Shown piece after piece: positions 28,820 to 42,020 of a stretch of 64,000 nucleotides of DNA (its first letter is position 1; the number at the start of each line of letters is the position of its first letter). The notes beneath the pieces are model-generated. The model was not told the origin of the DNA. It searched no databases and saw only the letters and a list, made by a program, of their open reading frames with translations. The DNA is taken from positions 609,594 through 673,593 of the forward strand of contig NZ_JAHKPV010000001.1 in the NCBI RefSeq assembly GCF_018860765.1, given 5' to 3'. The position numbers were made by a program, and so were the translations under genes. The stretch comes from Marinobacter salexigens (lineage in GTDB: Bacteria; Pseudomonadota; Gammaproteobacteria; Pseudomonadales; Oleiphilaceae).

Positions 28820-30706
28820 GTGGATTTTCCGACCCGTTTCGATGTTATTGTCATTGGTGGTGGCCATGCCGGTACCGAAGCCGCACTTGCGGCGGCACGC
28901 ATGGGCTCCCAAACCCTGCTGTTGACCCACAACATTGAAACGCTGGGCCAGATGTCCTGTAATCCGGCCATCGGAGGTATAGGTAAAAGTCATCTGGTAA
29001 AAGAGATCGATGCCCTTGGCGGCGCCATGGCTCAGGCAACCGATCTTGCAGGTATACAGTTCCGCGTGCTTAACAGCCGTAAAGGTCCGGCCGTGCGGGC
29101 TACCCGCGCTCAGGCAGACCGAGTTCTGTACAAGGCTGCGATTCGCCATACGCTCGAAAACGAGCCAAACCTCACCCTGTTCCAACAGGCGGCAGACGAT
29201 CTGATTGTGGAAAACGATCAGGTGATCGGTGTGGTCTCCCAGACCGGCATCCGGTTCAATGCTAAAACAGTGGTACTGACTACCGGCACGTTCCTTGGCG
29301 GGGTTATTCACATTGGCATGCAGCAGCATTCCGGGGGGCGCGCAGGCGATGCACCCGCCAACGCGCTGGCGCAGCGGTTACGAGAGTTGCCCTTTAACGT
29401 AGGCCGCCTGAAAACCGGTACACCACCGCGCATCGATGCCCGCTCTGTCGACTTCTCTGTGATGCAGGAGCAGTGGGGCGACAACCCGGCACCGGTTATG
29501 TCCTTTATCGGCAGCCGAGATCAGCACCCGGAACAGGTATGCTGCTATGTAACCCGTACCACCGAGCAGACTCACGACATTATTCGTAGCGGCTTTGACC
29601 GTTCGCCCATGTTCGCGGGGAATATAGAAGGTGTTGGGCCGCGCTATTGCCCGTCTATTGAAGACAAGGTTAACCGTTTTGCCGACAAGGATTCGCACCA
29701 GATTTTTGTAGAGCCCGAAGGCCTAACCACCCATGAGCTATACCCCAATGGCATTTCCACCAGTCTACCGTTTGATATCCAGCTTGCGGCGGTGCGTTCT
29801 ATTCCGGGTTTTGAAAACGCCCACATTACGCGGCCGGGCTACGCCATTGAGTATGACTACCTGAACCCTCAGGATTTGCGCCACACGCTCGAAACCAAGT
29901 TTATTCAGGGTCTGTATTTCGCTGGTCAAATTAACGGCACCACGGGTTATGAAGAAGCGGGTGCTCAGGGCTTGTTGGCGGGCATCAACGCGGCTTTGCG
30001 CGCTCAGGAAAAGAGCGAATGGTACCCGCGCCGGGATGAAGCCTACCTTGGGGTGCTGGTGGACGATCTGATCACCATGGGCACCAAAGAGCCTTACCGT
30101 ATGTTCACCAGCCGCGCGGAGTACCGCCTGATTCTGCGTGAAGACAACGCCGATCTACGCCTCACAGAGACTGGCCGTAAGTTGGGGCTGGTCAATGACG
30201 AACGTTGGCAAAAATTCAGTGACAAGTGTGAAGCCATAGCCACCGAGCGCAAACGTCTGGAGTCTACTCGCATCCATCCTGCTACCGAAGCAGGTGAACG
30301 AGCCAACGCTTTTCTCAAGCAGCCAATGACTCGGGATCACACGTTGGCAGAGTTGCTGCGTCGCCCGGAAATTGTTTACAACCATGTTGCTGAAATCGGT
30401 GCTGCCCAGGCAGATGACCCCGTTGTGGCAGAGCAAGTGGAAATCGAAATCAAATACGAAGGCTATATTTCGCGCCAGGAAGATGAAATTGAGCGCTTGC
30501 GCCGGAATGAGAATACCGCGTTGCCTATCGACATGGATTACGATGTGATCGGTGGCTTGTCTAACGAGATCAAGCAGAAGCTCAAAGAGGTACGTCCTGA
30601 GACGGTTGCTCAGGCATCCCGTATTCAGGGTGTTACACCAGCAGCAATCTCGCAGGTTCTAGTACACCTGAAGAAGCGCGAGCTTTTGCGCAAACAGAGC
30701 GCCTGA
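28820..30706 (+). CDS. mnmG: tRNA uridine-5-carboxymethylaminomethyl modification enzyme MnmG (GidA)
   Basis: 628-residue FAD/NADH enzyme that works with MnmE on U34 of tRNA. GTG start with AGGTGA just upstream. Seen: Rossmann dinucleotide motif [39 protein letters not shown], the second nucleotide-binding region, and [20 protein letters not shown]. The C-terminal MnmE-binding helices are intact. It begins the mnmG-rsmG-parAB run. Confidence 0.98.
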   Translation: MDFPTRFDVIVIGGGHAGTEAALAAARMGSQTLLLTHNIETLGQMSCNPAIGGIGKSHLVKEIDALGGAMAQATDLAGIQFRVLNSRKGPAVRATRAQADRVLYKAAIRHTLENEPNLTLFQQAADDLIVENDQVIGVVSQTGIRFNAKTVVLTTGTFLGGVIHIGMQQHSGGRAGDAPANALAQRLRELPFNVGRLKTGTPPRIDARSVDFSVMQEQWGDNPAPVMSFIGSRDQHPEQVCCYVTRTTEQTHDIIRSGFDRSPMFAGNIEGVGPRYCPSIEDKVNRFADKDSHQIFVEPEGLTTHELYPNGISTSLPFDIQLAAVRSIPGFENAHITRPGYAIEYDYLNPQDLRHTLETKFIQGLYFAGQINGTTGYEEAGAQGLLAGINAALRAQEKSEWYPRRDEAYLGVLVDDLITMGTKEPYRMFTSRAEYRLILREDNADLRLTETGRKLGLVNDERWQKFSDKCEAIATERKRLESTRIHPATEAGERANAFLKQPMTRDHTLAELLRRPEIVYNHVAEIGAAQADDPVVAEQVEIEIKYEGYISRQEDEIERLRRNENTALPIDMDYDVIGGLSNEIKQKLKEVRPETVAQASRIQGVTPAAISQVLVHLKKRELLRKQSA

Positions 30707-30714
30707 ACGCGGTT

Positions 30715-31356
30715 ATGACTCAATCTTTCTGGCAGCGCCAGCTCTCTGAGGGGCTGGCGCAAATGCAACTTTCCCTCAACGAAGACCAGCAACAACAACT
30801 GCTGGCGTTTCTGGCTCTGCTCAATAAATGGAACCGAGCCTATAACCTCACCGCGGTGCGGGACGAAAGCGAAATGGTTTCCCGGCAGTTGCTCGACAGC
30901 CTTAGTATTTTGCCTTGGGTAACTACAGAGCACCTGTTAGATGTGGGTGCTGGCGGCGGCTTGCCGGGTATCCCTCTGGCTATTGTGTTGCCTGCAAAGC
31001 GTTTCACACTGTTGGACAGCAATGGCAAGAAAACCCGTTTCCTGCAGCAGTGTATTCTGGAACTTGGCCTGAAAAACGTGGAAGTTATTCATGGCCGCGC
31101 CGAAGACTGCAAACCCGAGCACCCGTTTAGCCAAATCAGCAGCCGGGCGTTTACCGCTTTGGATAATCTGGTAGCTTGGTGTGGTGATCTGTTAGCGCGT
31201 GACGGGAGCTTCCTTGCCATGAAAGGTCAGTATCCGGATGATGAGGTAGCTGCCCTTCCTGCAGGCTGGCAGGTATCATCCAGTCATTCTCTAGAAGTAC
31301 CCTGTGCTGGCGGTGAGAGACACCTGCTGGTGGTAACCCGATCAGAGTCCAGTTAG
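30715..31356 (+). CDS. rsmG: 16S rRNA m7G527 methyltransferase RsmG (GidB)
   Basis: 213 residues, SAM-dependent methyltransferase. Motifs: LLDVGAGGGLPGIPLAI (SAM loop), FTLLDSNGKKTRFLQQ, and ISSRAFTALDNLV. It starts eight bases after mnmG, the usual arrangement. Confidence 0.97.
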   Translation: MTQSFWQRQLSEGLAQMQLSLNEDQQQQLLAFLALLNKWNRAYNLTAVRDESEMVSRQLLDSLSILPWVTTEHLLDVGAGGGLPGIPLAIVLPAKRFTLLDSNGKKTRFLQQCILELGLKNVEVIHGRAEDCKPEHPFSQISSRAFTALDNLVAWCGDLLARDGSFLAMKGQYPDDEVAALPAGWQVSSSHSLEVPCAGGERHLLVVTRSESS

Positions 31357-31432
31357 AGATTAGCCCCGGTAACCCGCAACTGTATTCAATAGCGGTCTTC
31401 AGAAACTGTATTGACGAACAAGGAGGCAAGAC

Positions 31433-32227
31433 ATGGCGCGCGTGATTGCAGTGACCAATCAGAAAGGCGGTGTGGGCAAAACCACCACCTGCGTCAACCT
31501 TGCTGCCTCATTGGCCGCCACCAAACGTCGGGTTCTGCTGGTGGATATGGATCCTCAGGGCAATGCTACTATGGGCAGTGGCGTGGACAAAAACGTTCTG
31601 CAACTTTCCGGCTACGACCTGCTGACCAAGCGCGCCTCCGCTGCTGAAGTTATTATCCCGGCAGAAGCTTCCGGCTTTGACATTATGCCGTCCAACGGCG
31701 ACCTGACTGCTGCCGAAGTGGAGCTGATGAATGAGATTGGCCGGGAACACCGGCTTAGGCTTGCCCTAAACGGCGTTCGTGACGATTACGACTATATTTT
31801 GATCGATTGCCCGCCGTCACTAAGTTTACTAACCGTTAACGCGCTCTCAGCGGCGGACTCGGTGCTTATACCCATGCAGTGCGAGTACTACGCGCTAGAG
31901 GGTTTGGCGGCACTGATGAATACCGTGGAGCAAATTAAGGAATCCGTGAACCCAAACCTTGAGCTAGAGGGCATCTTAAGAACCATGTATGACCCTCGGA
32001 ACAGCCTCACATTGGATGTGTCCAGTCAGCTCAATGAGTATTTTGGTGAAAAGGTCTATCGCGCGGTTATTCCGCGTAACGTACGCCTTGCAGAAGCGCC
32101 GAGCTATGGCATGCCAGCCCTGAAGTACGACAAGCTGTCCAAAGGGGCTATTGCCTATTTGGCATTGGCTGGAGAAATGGTGCGTCGCCACGGGGCAAAA
32201 AAGACACCGGCTCAGGTTGCGGTGTAA
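31433..32227 (+). CDS. parA: Chromosome-partitioning ATPase ParA (Soj)
   Basis: 264-residue Walker-type ATPase. Deviant Walker A is KGGVGKTTTCVNLAASLA, with the DMDPQGNAT Walker A' and the LIDCPPSLSLLTVNAL Walker B. ATG 31433 has AGGAGG upstream. With ParB and the parS sites it segregates the origin region; the two sites found are in recF. Confidence 0.97.
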   Translation: MARVIAVTNQKGGVGKTTTCVNLAASLAATKRRVLLVDMDPQGNATMGSGVDKNVLQLSGYDLLTKRASAAEVIIPAEASGFDIMPSNGDLTAAEVELMNEIGREHRLRLALNGVRDDYDYILIDCPPSLSLLTVNALSAADSVLIPMQCEYYALEGLAALMNTVEQIKESVNPNLELEGILRTMYDPRNSLTLDVSSQLNEYFGEKVYRAVIPRNVRLAEAPSYGMPALKYDKLSKGAIAYLALAGEMVRRHGAKKTPAQVAV

Positions 32228-32290
32228 CATACCCCCTCGCTAGGTTTTATAGATACACAACCACCATCAACGGGAAGAATGACTGATACC

Positions 32291-33166
32291 ATGGCGGCGA
32301 AGAAACGAGGATTGGGCGAGCGTGGGCTAGGAGCCTTGCTAGCCGGTTCCAGAGTTAATCTGGATCAGGAACTGAAAGATCACGACGGTGAGTTGCGACA
32401 GGTTCCCATCGATCTGATCCAGCGCGGTCGTTTTCAGCCCCGGCGTGATATGGATCCCGCTGCGCTTCAGGAGCTGGCGGATTCCATTCGCCAGCAGGGC
32501 GTGATGCAGCCTGTTGTGGTTCGCCCGATTGCCGAAGGCCGTTACGAGCTGATTGCCGGTGAGCGCCGGTGGCGCGCAACCCAGATGGCGGAGTTGGACA
32601 GTATTCCTGCCATCATTCGCGATGTGCCAGACGAAGCTGCCATTGCCATGGCGCTTATTGAAAATATCCAGCGGGAAAACCTCAACCCCATTGAAGAGGC
32701 CTTCGCACTCCAACGATTGCAGGAAGAATTTGGTTTAACCCAAGCTCAGGTAGCCGAAGCCGTTGGGAAGTCCCGCACCACTATTACCAATCTACTGCGC
32801 CTGATTGGCTTGACCGAAGATGTACGGTTAATGCTGGAACACGGTGACTTGGAAATGGGTCATGGCCGGGCCATGTTGACGCTCTCACCGAAGCAGCAGG
32901 TGCAGGTTGCGAAGCAGGTTGTCGCAAAATCCATGTCCGTGCGCCAGACTGAAGATCTGGTGCGTCGGATTCAGCAAAACGCAGAAGCCGGAACACCTGC
33001 AAAAACCGGTGCCATAGACCCCAATATTCGTGCCTTGCAAGATGACCTTGCCGAACGTTTGGGGGCAAAAGTATCGATTGCCCACGGTCAGCGCGGCAAG
33101 GGTAAGTTAGTGATTGAGTACAGTTCACTGGACGAGTTGGACGGTATTCTTGGTCATATCCGCTAA
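32291..33166 (+). CDS. parB: Chromosome-partitioning protein ParB (Spo0J)
   Basis: 291 residues from ATG 32291 (MAAKKRGLGERGLGALLAG), the usual family start; ATG 32279 is also in frame, but its GGGAAGA motif sits too close for normal spacing. The N-terminal ParB/CTPase domain contains RFQPRRDMD and the GERRWRA box. A helix-turn-helix follows (TQAQVAEAVGKSRTTITNLLRL) for parS recognition, and then the dimerising C-terminus (YSSLDELDGILGHIR). The spacing after parA is short (63 bases), so the pair is one operon. Confidence 0.95.
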   Translation: MAAKKRGLGERGLGALLAGSRVNLDQELKDHDGELRQVPIDLIQRGRFQPRRDMDPAALQELADSIRQQGVMQPVVVRPIAEGRYELIAGERRWRATQMAELDSIPAIIRDVPDEAAIAMALIENIQRENLNPIEEAFALQRLQEEFGLTQAQVAEAVGKSRTTITNLLRLIGLTEDVRLMLEHGDLEMGHGRAMLTLSPKQQVQVAKQVVAKSMSVRQTEDLVRRIQQNAEAGTPAKTGAIDPNIRALQDDLAERLGAKVSIAHGQRGKGKLVIEYSSLDELDGILGHIR

Positions 33167-33231
33167 TTGGACATTAAAATCAGCATATCGGCTGAAAGTA
33201 CCATAACCACCAGATGTCGTGACCACAACAG

Positions 33232-33273
33232 GCGCTAACCACAAGTTGTGTGGTAAATGGTGATTCTTAGCGC
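33232..33273 (+). promoter_or_regulatory. Structured leader of the atp operon
   Basis: An inner hairpin ACCACA/TGTGGT (33238-33243 with 33249-33254) lies between GCGCTAA (33232-33238) and TTAGCGC (33267-33273), which can pair around it. The base at 33238 is shared by the inner and outer arms, so the two stems compete. It is about 100 bases before atpI and may be a promoter-proximal operator or a transcript structure. Confidence 0.35.
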
Positions 33274-33371
33274 TAGTTTGAGTATGTTTTGGCCAGATTT
33301 CGTGCAGAGTCTGGTTGAACAACAAGTGCTTAAAACATATAATTTCGCGCGATTGGAATGATGGCGGTGAT

Positions 33372-33764
33372 ATGAAATTTCGGCAATCTCGAATCACCCA
33401 CGTTCCCTTGGCCCGTTGGCTGATCATAGAGTTTACAGGCTTGTTCATTATCAGCCTTCTATGGTCACTTCACAGTGTTTTGGCCGGTTATTCCGCATTT
33501 ATCGGCGGTCTTATCTTTATAGTGCCAAATGCCTGGTTTGTAAATCGGGTTTATCGTGACCAGGGCGCCCGTAATGCGCACCTGATGGTGGGGAATTTGT
33601 TCAGGGCGGAAACCACCAAAATCGCCCTTACCGCAATTTTTTTCGCGGCCGTTTTCACTTTAATGGAGCCGGTATACGTTCCGGCTCTGTTATTCACTTT
33701 TGCTGTGATGGTCTTAGCAGGTGGCGCGTTGCGCTGGCTGATACGGCCGCAACCACGGCGATGA
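33372..33764 (+). CDS. atpI: ATP synthase accessory protein AtpI
   Basis: 130 residues with four hydrophobic segments. ATG 33372 follows the purine-rich GGCGGTGAT; the upstream TTG at 33315 is unsupported. AtpI helps assemble the c-ring and is the normal first gene of the atp operon. It lies 15 bases before atpB. Confidence 0.85.
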   Translation: MKFRQSRITHVPLARWLIIEFTGLFIISLLWSLHSVLAGYSAFIGGLIFIVPNAWFVNRVYRDQGARNAHLMVGNLFRAETTKIALTAIFFAAVFTLMEPVYVPALLFTFAVMVLAGGALRWLIRPQPRR

Positions 33765-34631
<867 letters not shown>

Positions 34632-34666
34632 TTTACCCGTTAAAAAGCAAACCCTTAACTATCTGA

Positions 34667-34912
<246 letters not shown>

Positions 34913-35008
34913 CACAGACCAGAGATGCGGGCGCTACTCTGATAATCAGAGGCTGGCGCCCGGTTTTTCGGTTTCCAGCACGCAACGAATAGCAAGAGGT
35001 ATATTGCC

Positions 35009-35479
35009 GTGAATATAAACCTTACGTTAATAGGGCAATCGATTGCCTTCGCTATTTTCGTCTGGTTCTGCGTGAAGTATGTATGGCCGCCAATTACGGC
35101 AGCCATGGAAGCGCGCCAGAAGAAAATTGCTGATGGTCTTTCTGCTGCTGACCGGGCTTCACTGGATCTTGAGCTAGCTCAGGAAAAGGCAGCCCAGCAA
35201 ATGCAGCAAGCCAAAGAAGAAGCTGCTGTTCTTATTGATCAGGCCAACAAGCGCGCCGCCCAGATTGTGGAAGCATCAAAAGACGATGCTCGCAAAGAAG
35301 GTGAAAAGCTCATTGAGCAGGCCCGGGCGGAAATTCAGCAGGAGCGTGTTCAGGCTCGCGACGCACTTAGGACAGAAGTGGCATTGCTTGCCATTGCCGG
35401 TGCCGAGAAGATCCTGGAAACCTCTGTCGATGCCAAAGCTCACAGCGAGATGCTGGACAAGCTGGCCGCACAACTCTAA
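35009..35479 (+). CDS. atpF: ATP synthase Fo subunit b
   Basis: 156 residues from a GTG at 35009 with AGAGG upstream. One N-terminal helix (about 5-27) is followed by a long charged coiled coil that forms the peripheral stalk. Confidence 0.97.
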   Translation: MNINLTLIGQSIAFAIFVWFCVKYVWPPITAAMEARQKKIADGLSAADRASLDLELAQEKAAQQMQQAKEEAAVLIDQANKRAAQIVEASKDDARKEGEKLIEQARAEIQQERVQARDALRTEVALLAIAGAEKILETSVDAKAHSEMLDKLAAQL

Positions 35480-35490
35480 GCGAGGGTCCC

Positions 35491-36027
35491 ATGGCAGAAC
35501 TGATAACGTTAGCCCGGCCCTATGCGAAAGCCGTTTTTGACGCCGCTAAAGAGCAAGACGCCGTTGATTCCTGGGATCAGGCACTTGCCTTTGTTGGTTT
35601 GTTGGCGGCGGACGACGCTGTGAAGAAAATCCTGGCCAATCCTGGCCTGTCTGAGCAACGCAAGGCAGAGCTGTTTTTCGATACTGCAGAAGAACAGATG
35701 CCTGAAGCACTCAGAAACTTCCTGTTGATTCTTGCTGAAAGCAAGCGCCTAGCGCTGCTGCCGGAAATTTCAACCCTGTTTGCCTTCTACCGTGCGGAAC
35801 TTGAGCGCACAGTTAATATGAAGGTGAGCACGGCGTATGAACTGACCGCCGATGAGCAGCAAAAGCTGGCAGAAGCATTGTCCGGAAAACTAGAGCGTAA
35901 AGTCGCCTTGGAAACCTCTGTCGATCGTACTTTGATCGGCGGTGTGGTGGTGAATACCGGCGATTTGGTTATTGACGCTTCAGTCCGTGGCAAGCTGGCC
36001 AAAATGGCTAAAGCACTGGGCTCCTGA
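35491..36027 (+). CDS. atpH: ATP synthase F1 subunit delta
   Basis: 178-residue subunit joining the peripheral stalk to the top of F1. The typical start ([17 protein letters not shown]) and C-terminal [18 protein letters not shown] signature are present. Eleven bases follow atpF. Confidence 0.97.
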   Translation: MAELITLARPYAKAVFDAAKEQDAVDSWDQALAFVGLLAADDAVKKILANPGLSEQRKAELFFDTAEEQMPEALRNFLLILAESKRLALLPEISTLFAFYRAELERTVNMKVSTAYELTADEQQKLAEALSGKLERKVALETSVDRTLIGGVVVNTGDLVIDASVRGKLAKMAKALGS

Positions 36028-36055
36028 TTTCAGCAAAAGGTTTGAGGACAAAGGC

Positions 36056-37600
36056 ATGCAGCAACTGAATCCATCCGAGATCAGTGACATCATCAAAAAG
36101 AGAATCGAGAAACTCGACATCTCTTCTGAAGCAAAAAATGAAGGCACCATCCTGTCTGTAGCAGACGGCATTGTGCTAATCCACGGTCTGGCCGACGTTA
36201 TGTACGGCGAGATGATCGAATTCGCCAATGGCGTATTCGGTATGGCGTTGAACCTTGAGCGCGACTCAGTTGGCGCCGTGGTACTGGGTGACTACGAAGA
36301 TCTGGCCGAAGGCCAGAAAGTACGTTGCACCGGCCGTATTCTGGAAGTACCGGTTGGCCCGGAGCTTTTGGGCCGTGTTGTAGACGGCTTGGGCAACCCG
36401 ATTGACGGAAAAGGCGATCTGGGAACCACTAAGACTGATCCCGTTGAAAAAGTAGCACCGGGTGTTATCGAACGTCAGTCTGTTGACGAGCCGGTACAAA
36501 CGGGTATGAAAGCCATCGATACCATGGTTCCCGTTGGCCGCGGCCAGCGTGAGCTGATCATCGGTGACCGTCAGATCGGTAAAACCGCCGTTGCGATTGA
36601 TGCGATCATTAACCAGAAAAACTCTGGTATCAAATGCGTATACGTCGCGGTTGGCCAGAAGCAGTCTTCCATTGCTGCGGTTGTGCGCAAATTGGAAGAG
36701 CATGGCGCGATGGACCACACCATTGTGGTAGCCGCCGGTGCTGCAGATCCTGCATCCATGCAGTTCTTGGCACCTTACGCCGGTACAACCATGGGTGAAT
36801 ACTTCCGTGACCGTGGCGAAGACGCCCTGATCGTATACGATGACTTGTCTAAGCAAGCCGTTGCGTATCGTCAAATCTCCCTGTTGCTGCGTCGCCCGCC
36901 AGGACGTGAAGCATATCCGGGTGATGTTTTCTATCTGCACTCCCGTCTATTGGAGCGCTCCTCCCGCGTAAACGCTGAATACGTTGAGAAGTTCACCAAC
37001 GGTGAAGTGAAAGGTAAGACCGGTTCTTTGACGGCTCTGCCAATCATCGAAACTCAGGCTGGTGACGTATCGGCTTTCGTACCGACCAACGTAATCTCCA
37101 TCACCGATGGTCAGATCTTCCTTGAGACCAACCTGTTTAACTCCGGTATTCGTCCGGCGATGAACGCAGGTATCTCGGTATCGCGGGTAGGTGGTGCAGC
37201 CCAGACCAAGATCATGAAGAAACTGGGTGGCAACATCCGTCTGGCTCTAGCTCAGTACCGTGAGCTGGCAGCTTTTGCCCAGTTTGCATCGGATCTGGAC
37301 GAAGCCACGCGTAAGCAGCTTGAGCACGGTCAACGTGTTACCGAATTGATGAAGCAGAACCAGTACAGCCCAATGTCTGTGGCTGAAATGGGTACGGTTC
37401 TGTTTGCCGCAAACGAAGGCTTCCTTGACGATGTAGACGTCGACAAGGTTGTTAAGTTTGAAGCCCAGTTGTTGGACTGGATGCGGTCAGAGCAGAAAGA
37501 ACTGCTCGAAACAATCGGTGCTGAAGGCAAATATAACGATGAAATTGCCGCTGGCCTCAAAGCTGCTCTGGAGAAATTCAAGACCACTCAAACCTGGTAA
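36056..37600 (+). CDS. atpA: ATP synthase F1 subunit alpha
   Basis: 514 residues from ATG 36056 ([21 protein letters not shown]), the normal AtpA start; the longer frame from 35972 overlaps atpH and is rejected. Walker A is GDRQIGKTA, with the catalytic-interface arginine in the [13 protein letters not shown] region. It alternates with beta subunits in the F1 head. Confidence 0.98.
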   Translation: MQQLNPSEISDIIKKRIEKLDISSEAKNEGTILSVADGIVLIHGLADVMYGEMIEFANGVFGMALNLERDSVGAVVLGDYEDLAEGQKVRCTGRILEVPVGPELLGRVVDGLGNPIDGKGDLGTTKTDPVEKVAPGVIERQSVDEPVQTGMKAIDTMVPVGRGQRELIIGDRQIGKTAVAIDAIINQKNSGIKCVYVAVGQKQSSIAAVVRKLEEHGAMDHTIVVAAGAADPASMQFLAPYAGTTMGEYFRDRGEDALIVYDDLSKQAVAYRQISLLLRRPPGREAYPGDVFYLHSRLLERSSRVNAEYVEKFTNGEVKGKTGSLTALPIIETQAGDVSAFVPTNVISITDGQIFLETNLFNSGIRPAMNAGISVSRVGGAAQTKIMKKLGGNIRLALAQYRELAAFAQFASDLDEATRKQLEHGQRVTELMKQNQYSPMSVAEMGTVLFAANEGFLDDVDVDKVVKFEAQLLDWMRSEQKELLETIGAEGKYNDEIAAGLKAALEKFKTTQTW

Positions 37601-37666
37601 TACCAATGCCCGCTGCGGCGGGTTTGTTGGTCCCAAAGAGTGTCTAACTTGAAAGGGCAGTGACAT

Positions 37667-38527
37667 ATGGCCATCGGAAAAGAAATACGTAACCAGATCG
37701 GCAGCATCAAGAGCACGCAGAAAATTACCAGCGCCATGGAAATGGTCGCTGCGAGTAAAATGCGTAAAGCTCAGGAGCGTATGCAGGCAACTCGCCCCTA
37801 TGCAGAAAAGATGCGGCAGGTAATTGGACACATCGCCAAGTCCAATAAAGATTACCGCCACCCGTTCATGGTTGAGCGTGAGGTGAAACGTGTTGGCTAC
37901 ATCGTTGTCTCCTCCGATCGCGGTTTGTGCGGTGGTTTGAACGCGAATGTTTTCAAACTGCTCGTGCGCGAAATGCGCGACTGGAAAGAAAAAGGTGTCG
38001 CAACCGATCTCTGTGCTATCGGGCAGAAAGGTGCATCATTCTTCCGCAACTACGGCGGAAACGTGATTGCTGCGCTAACGCATTTGGGTGATGACCCCAG
38101 TGCGGAAACGCTGATCGGCAACGTTAAGGTGATGCTCGATGCATTCAGAGAAGGCAAGATTGACCGCCTGTATCTGGTGAGCAACGAGTTTGTGAACACC
38201 ATGACACAAATGCCGAAAGCTGAGCAGCTTCTGCCACTGCCGGAAGGCACGGAAGAAGATATTGGTCGCCAGTGGGATTACATCTATGAGCCGGATGCGC
38301 GTCCGATTCTGGACGGGCTGCTACCACGTTTTATTGAGTCCCAGGTTTATCAGGGCGTGGTAGAGAATCTTGCCTGCGAACAGGCGGCACGGATGATTGC
38401 CATGAAGAGTGCTACCGATAACGCCGGTGACATTATTGACGAGTTGCAGCTGGTTTATAACAAAGCTCGTCAGGCAGCCATTACGCAAGAGATTTCGGAA
38501 ATTGTGAGCGGCGCGGCATCGGTCTGA
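37667..38527 (+). CDS. atpG: ATP synthase F1 subunit gamma
   Basis: 286-residue central rotor shaft. N-terminal helix ([22 protein letters not shown]) and C-terminal helix ([19 protein letters not shown]) form the coiled coil; the [14 protein letters not shown] motif is present. Confidence 0.98.
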   Translation: MAIGKEIRNQIGSIKSTQKITSAMEMVAASKMRKAQERMQATRPYAEKMRQVIGHIAKSNKDYRHPFMVEREVKRVGYIVVSSDRGLCGGLNANVFKLLVREMRDWKEKGVATDLCAIGQKGASFFRNYGGNVIAALTHLGDDPSAETLIGNVKVMLDAFREGKIDRLYLVSNEFVNTMTQMPKAEQLLPLPEGTEEDIGRQWDYIYEPDARPILDGLLPRFIESQVYQGVVENLACEQAARMIAMKSATDNAGDIIDELQLVYNKARQAAITQEISEIVSGAASV

Positions 38528-38562
38528 TCCGCCACAATCCTACTGGTTTTATTGACTATTAA

Positions 38563-39975
<1,413 letters not shown>

Positions 39976-40011
39976 TCCTCTTTCACTTTCTGACCCAAGA
40001 GGCTTAGAGAT

Positions 40012-40434
40012 ATGGCTATGACAGTACATTGCGACGTCGTAAGCGCTGAAAAGAAGATTTACTCCGGTTTGGTAGAGATGCTTATCGCTACCGGCACCGA
40101 GGGTGAGTTGGGCATTCAGTTTGGCCATGCTCCGTTGCTGTCCGCCCTTAAACCGGGGGCAGTCCGGATCATCAAACAAGGTGGCGAAGAGGAAATCCTT
40201 TACGTTTCCGGGGGTTACCTGGAAGTACAGCCAAACCTTGTAACCTTGATGGCCGATACGGCGGTGCGTGCCAAAGACGTTGATGAGGCTGCCGCTGTGC
40301 AGGCTCAGAAAGACGCCGAAGCAGCACTGGCGAATAAGACGGGTGAGTTTGAGTATTATCGTGCGGCTACAGAGCTGGCCGAAGCGGCCGCTCAGTTACG
40401 TACCTTGCAAAAGCTGCGCAAGAACGTTCGCTAG
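40012..40434 (+). CDS. atpC: ATP synthase F1 subunit epsilon
   Basis: 140-residue subunit at the base of the rotor, with an N-terminal beta-sandwich ([33 protein letters not shown]) and a C-terminal helical hairpin ([18 protein letters not shown]). It is the last gene of the atp operon and is followed by hairpins. Confidence 0.96.
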   Translation: MAMTVHCDVVSAEKKIYSGLVEMLIATGTEGELGIQFGHAPLLSALKPGAVRIIKQGGEEEILYVSGGYLEVQPNLVTLMADTAVRAKDVDEAAAVQAQKDAEAALANKTGEFEYYRAATELAEAAAQLRTLQKLRKNVR

Positions 40435-40460
40435 AACGCTCTGGCAGAGCTTGCCCCGAT

Positions 40461-40550
40461 AAAGCCGCATCCCGGCGTGGGTAGCGGGTGTTGTATGGCC
40501 TGAAAAGGCTTTTACGATGCTGGCTTCCACTACGAGGTGCGGCTTTTTTG
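40461..40550 (+). terminator. Terminator structure after atpC
   Basis: AAAGCCGCA (40461-40469) pairs with TGCGGCTTT (40538-40546) and runs into Ts. Nested inside is a GCCT-GAAA-AGGC hairpin followed by TTTT (40498-40513). Together they end the ATP synthase transcript. Confidence 0.6.
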
Positions 40551-40602
40551 TTGTGCGAACTACCATTAATAGAACCCCACCACGTAAGGGAGTAGTTGCC
40601 CC

Positions 40603-41967
40603 ATGTCACCGTTGCACGTTGTTATCTTGGCCGCCGGTCAGGGCTCAAGGATGAAATCATCGCTGCCAAAGGTACTGCACAAAGTGGCTGGGCGAGCCAT
40701 GCTTCATCACGTGATTGATACCGCCGAAACGCTTGGCGCTGAGAAGGTTCATGGCGTTATTGGCCATGGTGCTGATCAGGTTAAGGCGGCCTCCACCGCT
40801 TATAGCGTTAGTTGGGTAATGCAAGAACAGCAATTGGGCACTGGCCATGCCGTTGCTCAGGCGCTACCGGAACTCCCGGACGATGCGCGGGTGCTGGTGC
40901 TATATGGTGACGTGCCGCTGACGGCCGCCGAAACTCTCCAAGGGCTCGTTCAGGATTTGGATGAAACCACGTTGGGGTTGTTAACCGTCAGTCTGGATAA
41001 CCCGCAAGGGTATGGCAGAATTTTGCGAAATGAGAAAGGGCAGGTTACCGCCATCGTTGAGCAAAAAGACGCCAGTGCAGAACAGCTGGCTATTACAGAA
41101 GTAAACACGGGCATTCTCGCGGTTAGCGCCCGACATTTAAAAGACTGGTTACCCCAGCTCTCTAGCAGCAACGCTCAAGGCGAGTATTATCTTACGGATA
41201 TCATCGCCATGGCTGTGCAGGCTGGAATGACCGTCAACGTCGCTCAGCCGGGCAATCCCTTCGAAGTACAGGGGGTTAATAACCGTTTGCAGTTGGCTGA
41301 ACTTGAGCGATGGCACCAAAGCCGAGAAGCCGATCGTTTGATGACCGAAGGAGCAACGCTGGCTGACCCCGCACGAGTGGATGTGCGCGGGGAACTTAGT
41401 ATCGGCAACGATGTACTGATTGATGTAAACGTGGTTTTTAATGGCAAGGTGACCTTGGGCAGCCATGTATCCATCGGACCCGGCTGTGTGATTACCGATG
41501 CCAACATTGCGGATGGCGCTCAGATTCATGCCCATAGTGTTATCGAGCAAGCCAGTGTTGGCCCAAATGCACAGGTTGGGCCTTTCGCGCGATTGCGCCC
41601 CGGCACACAACTGGCGGCCAATACCAAAGTGGGCAACTTTGTTGAGACTAAAAAAACCATCGTTGGCGAAGGCAGCAAAATTAACCACCTCAGCTACGTG
41701 GGTGATGCTACGCTGGGAACCCATGTAAACGTGGGTGCGGGCACCATTACCTGCAACTATGACGGCGTGAATAAATACCAGACGGTGTTGGAGGATGGCG
41801 TGTTTGTTGGATCCAACAGTTCGTTGGTTGCCCCGGTTACTGTAAGGGAAGGTGCTACTGTTGGCGCTGGCTCGACGATTACCAAGGATGTGCCGGAGCA
41901 TGAACTGGCCGTGGCCAGAGGCCGCCAGCGAAATATTTCCGGTTGGCAAAAGCCGGAGAAGAACTGA
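40603..41967 (+). CDS. glmU: Bifunctional UDP-N-acetylglucosamine pyrophosphorylase / glucosamine-1-phosphate acetyltransferase
   Basis: 454-residue enzyme making UDP-GlcNAc for peptidoglycan and lipopolysaccharide. N-terminal uridylyltransferase domain starts [23 protein letters not shown]. The C-terminal left-handed beta-helix carries the acetyltransferase, with the [10 protein letters not shown] and [10 protein letters not shown] motifs. glmS follows 53 bases later, so UDP-GlcNAc enzymes are grouped. Confidence 0.98.
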   Translation: MSPLHVVILAAGQGSRMKSSLPKVLHKVAGRAMLHHVIDTAETLGAEKVHGVIGHGADQVKAASTAYSVSWVMQEQQLGTGHAVAQALPELPDDARVLVLYGDVPLTAAETLQGLVQDLDETTLGLLTVSLDNPQGYGRILRNEKGQVTAIVEQKDASAEQLAITEVNTGILAVSARHLKDWLPQLSSSNAQGEYYLTDIIAMAVQAGMTVNVAQPGNPFEVQGVNNRLQLAELERWHQSREADRLMTEGATLADPARVDVRGELSIGNDVLIDVNVVFNGKVTLGSHVSIGPGCVITDANIADGAQIHAHSVIEQASVGPNAQVGPFARLRPGTQLAANTKVGNFVETKKTIVGEGSKINHLSYVGDATLGTHVNVGAGTITCNYDGVNKYQTVLEDGVFVGSNSSLVAPVTVREGATVGAGSTITKDVPEHELAVARGRQRNISGWQKPEKN

Positions 41968-42020
41968 ACAGGGCTTTTACATTATTCACCACGATTTTTA
42001 TCACGAACAGGGTACGAAAC

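Noticed and set aside
41149-41949. 266-codon open frame on the minus strand
   Set aside because: Opposite the glmU acetyltransferase repeats, whose hexapeptide pattern creates long open shadow frames.
41968-42020. glmS ribozyme or N-terminal extension of glmS
   Set aside because: The spacer is too short for a ribozyme, which is a Gram-positive feature, and the extension would block the catalytic Cys2.
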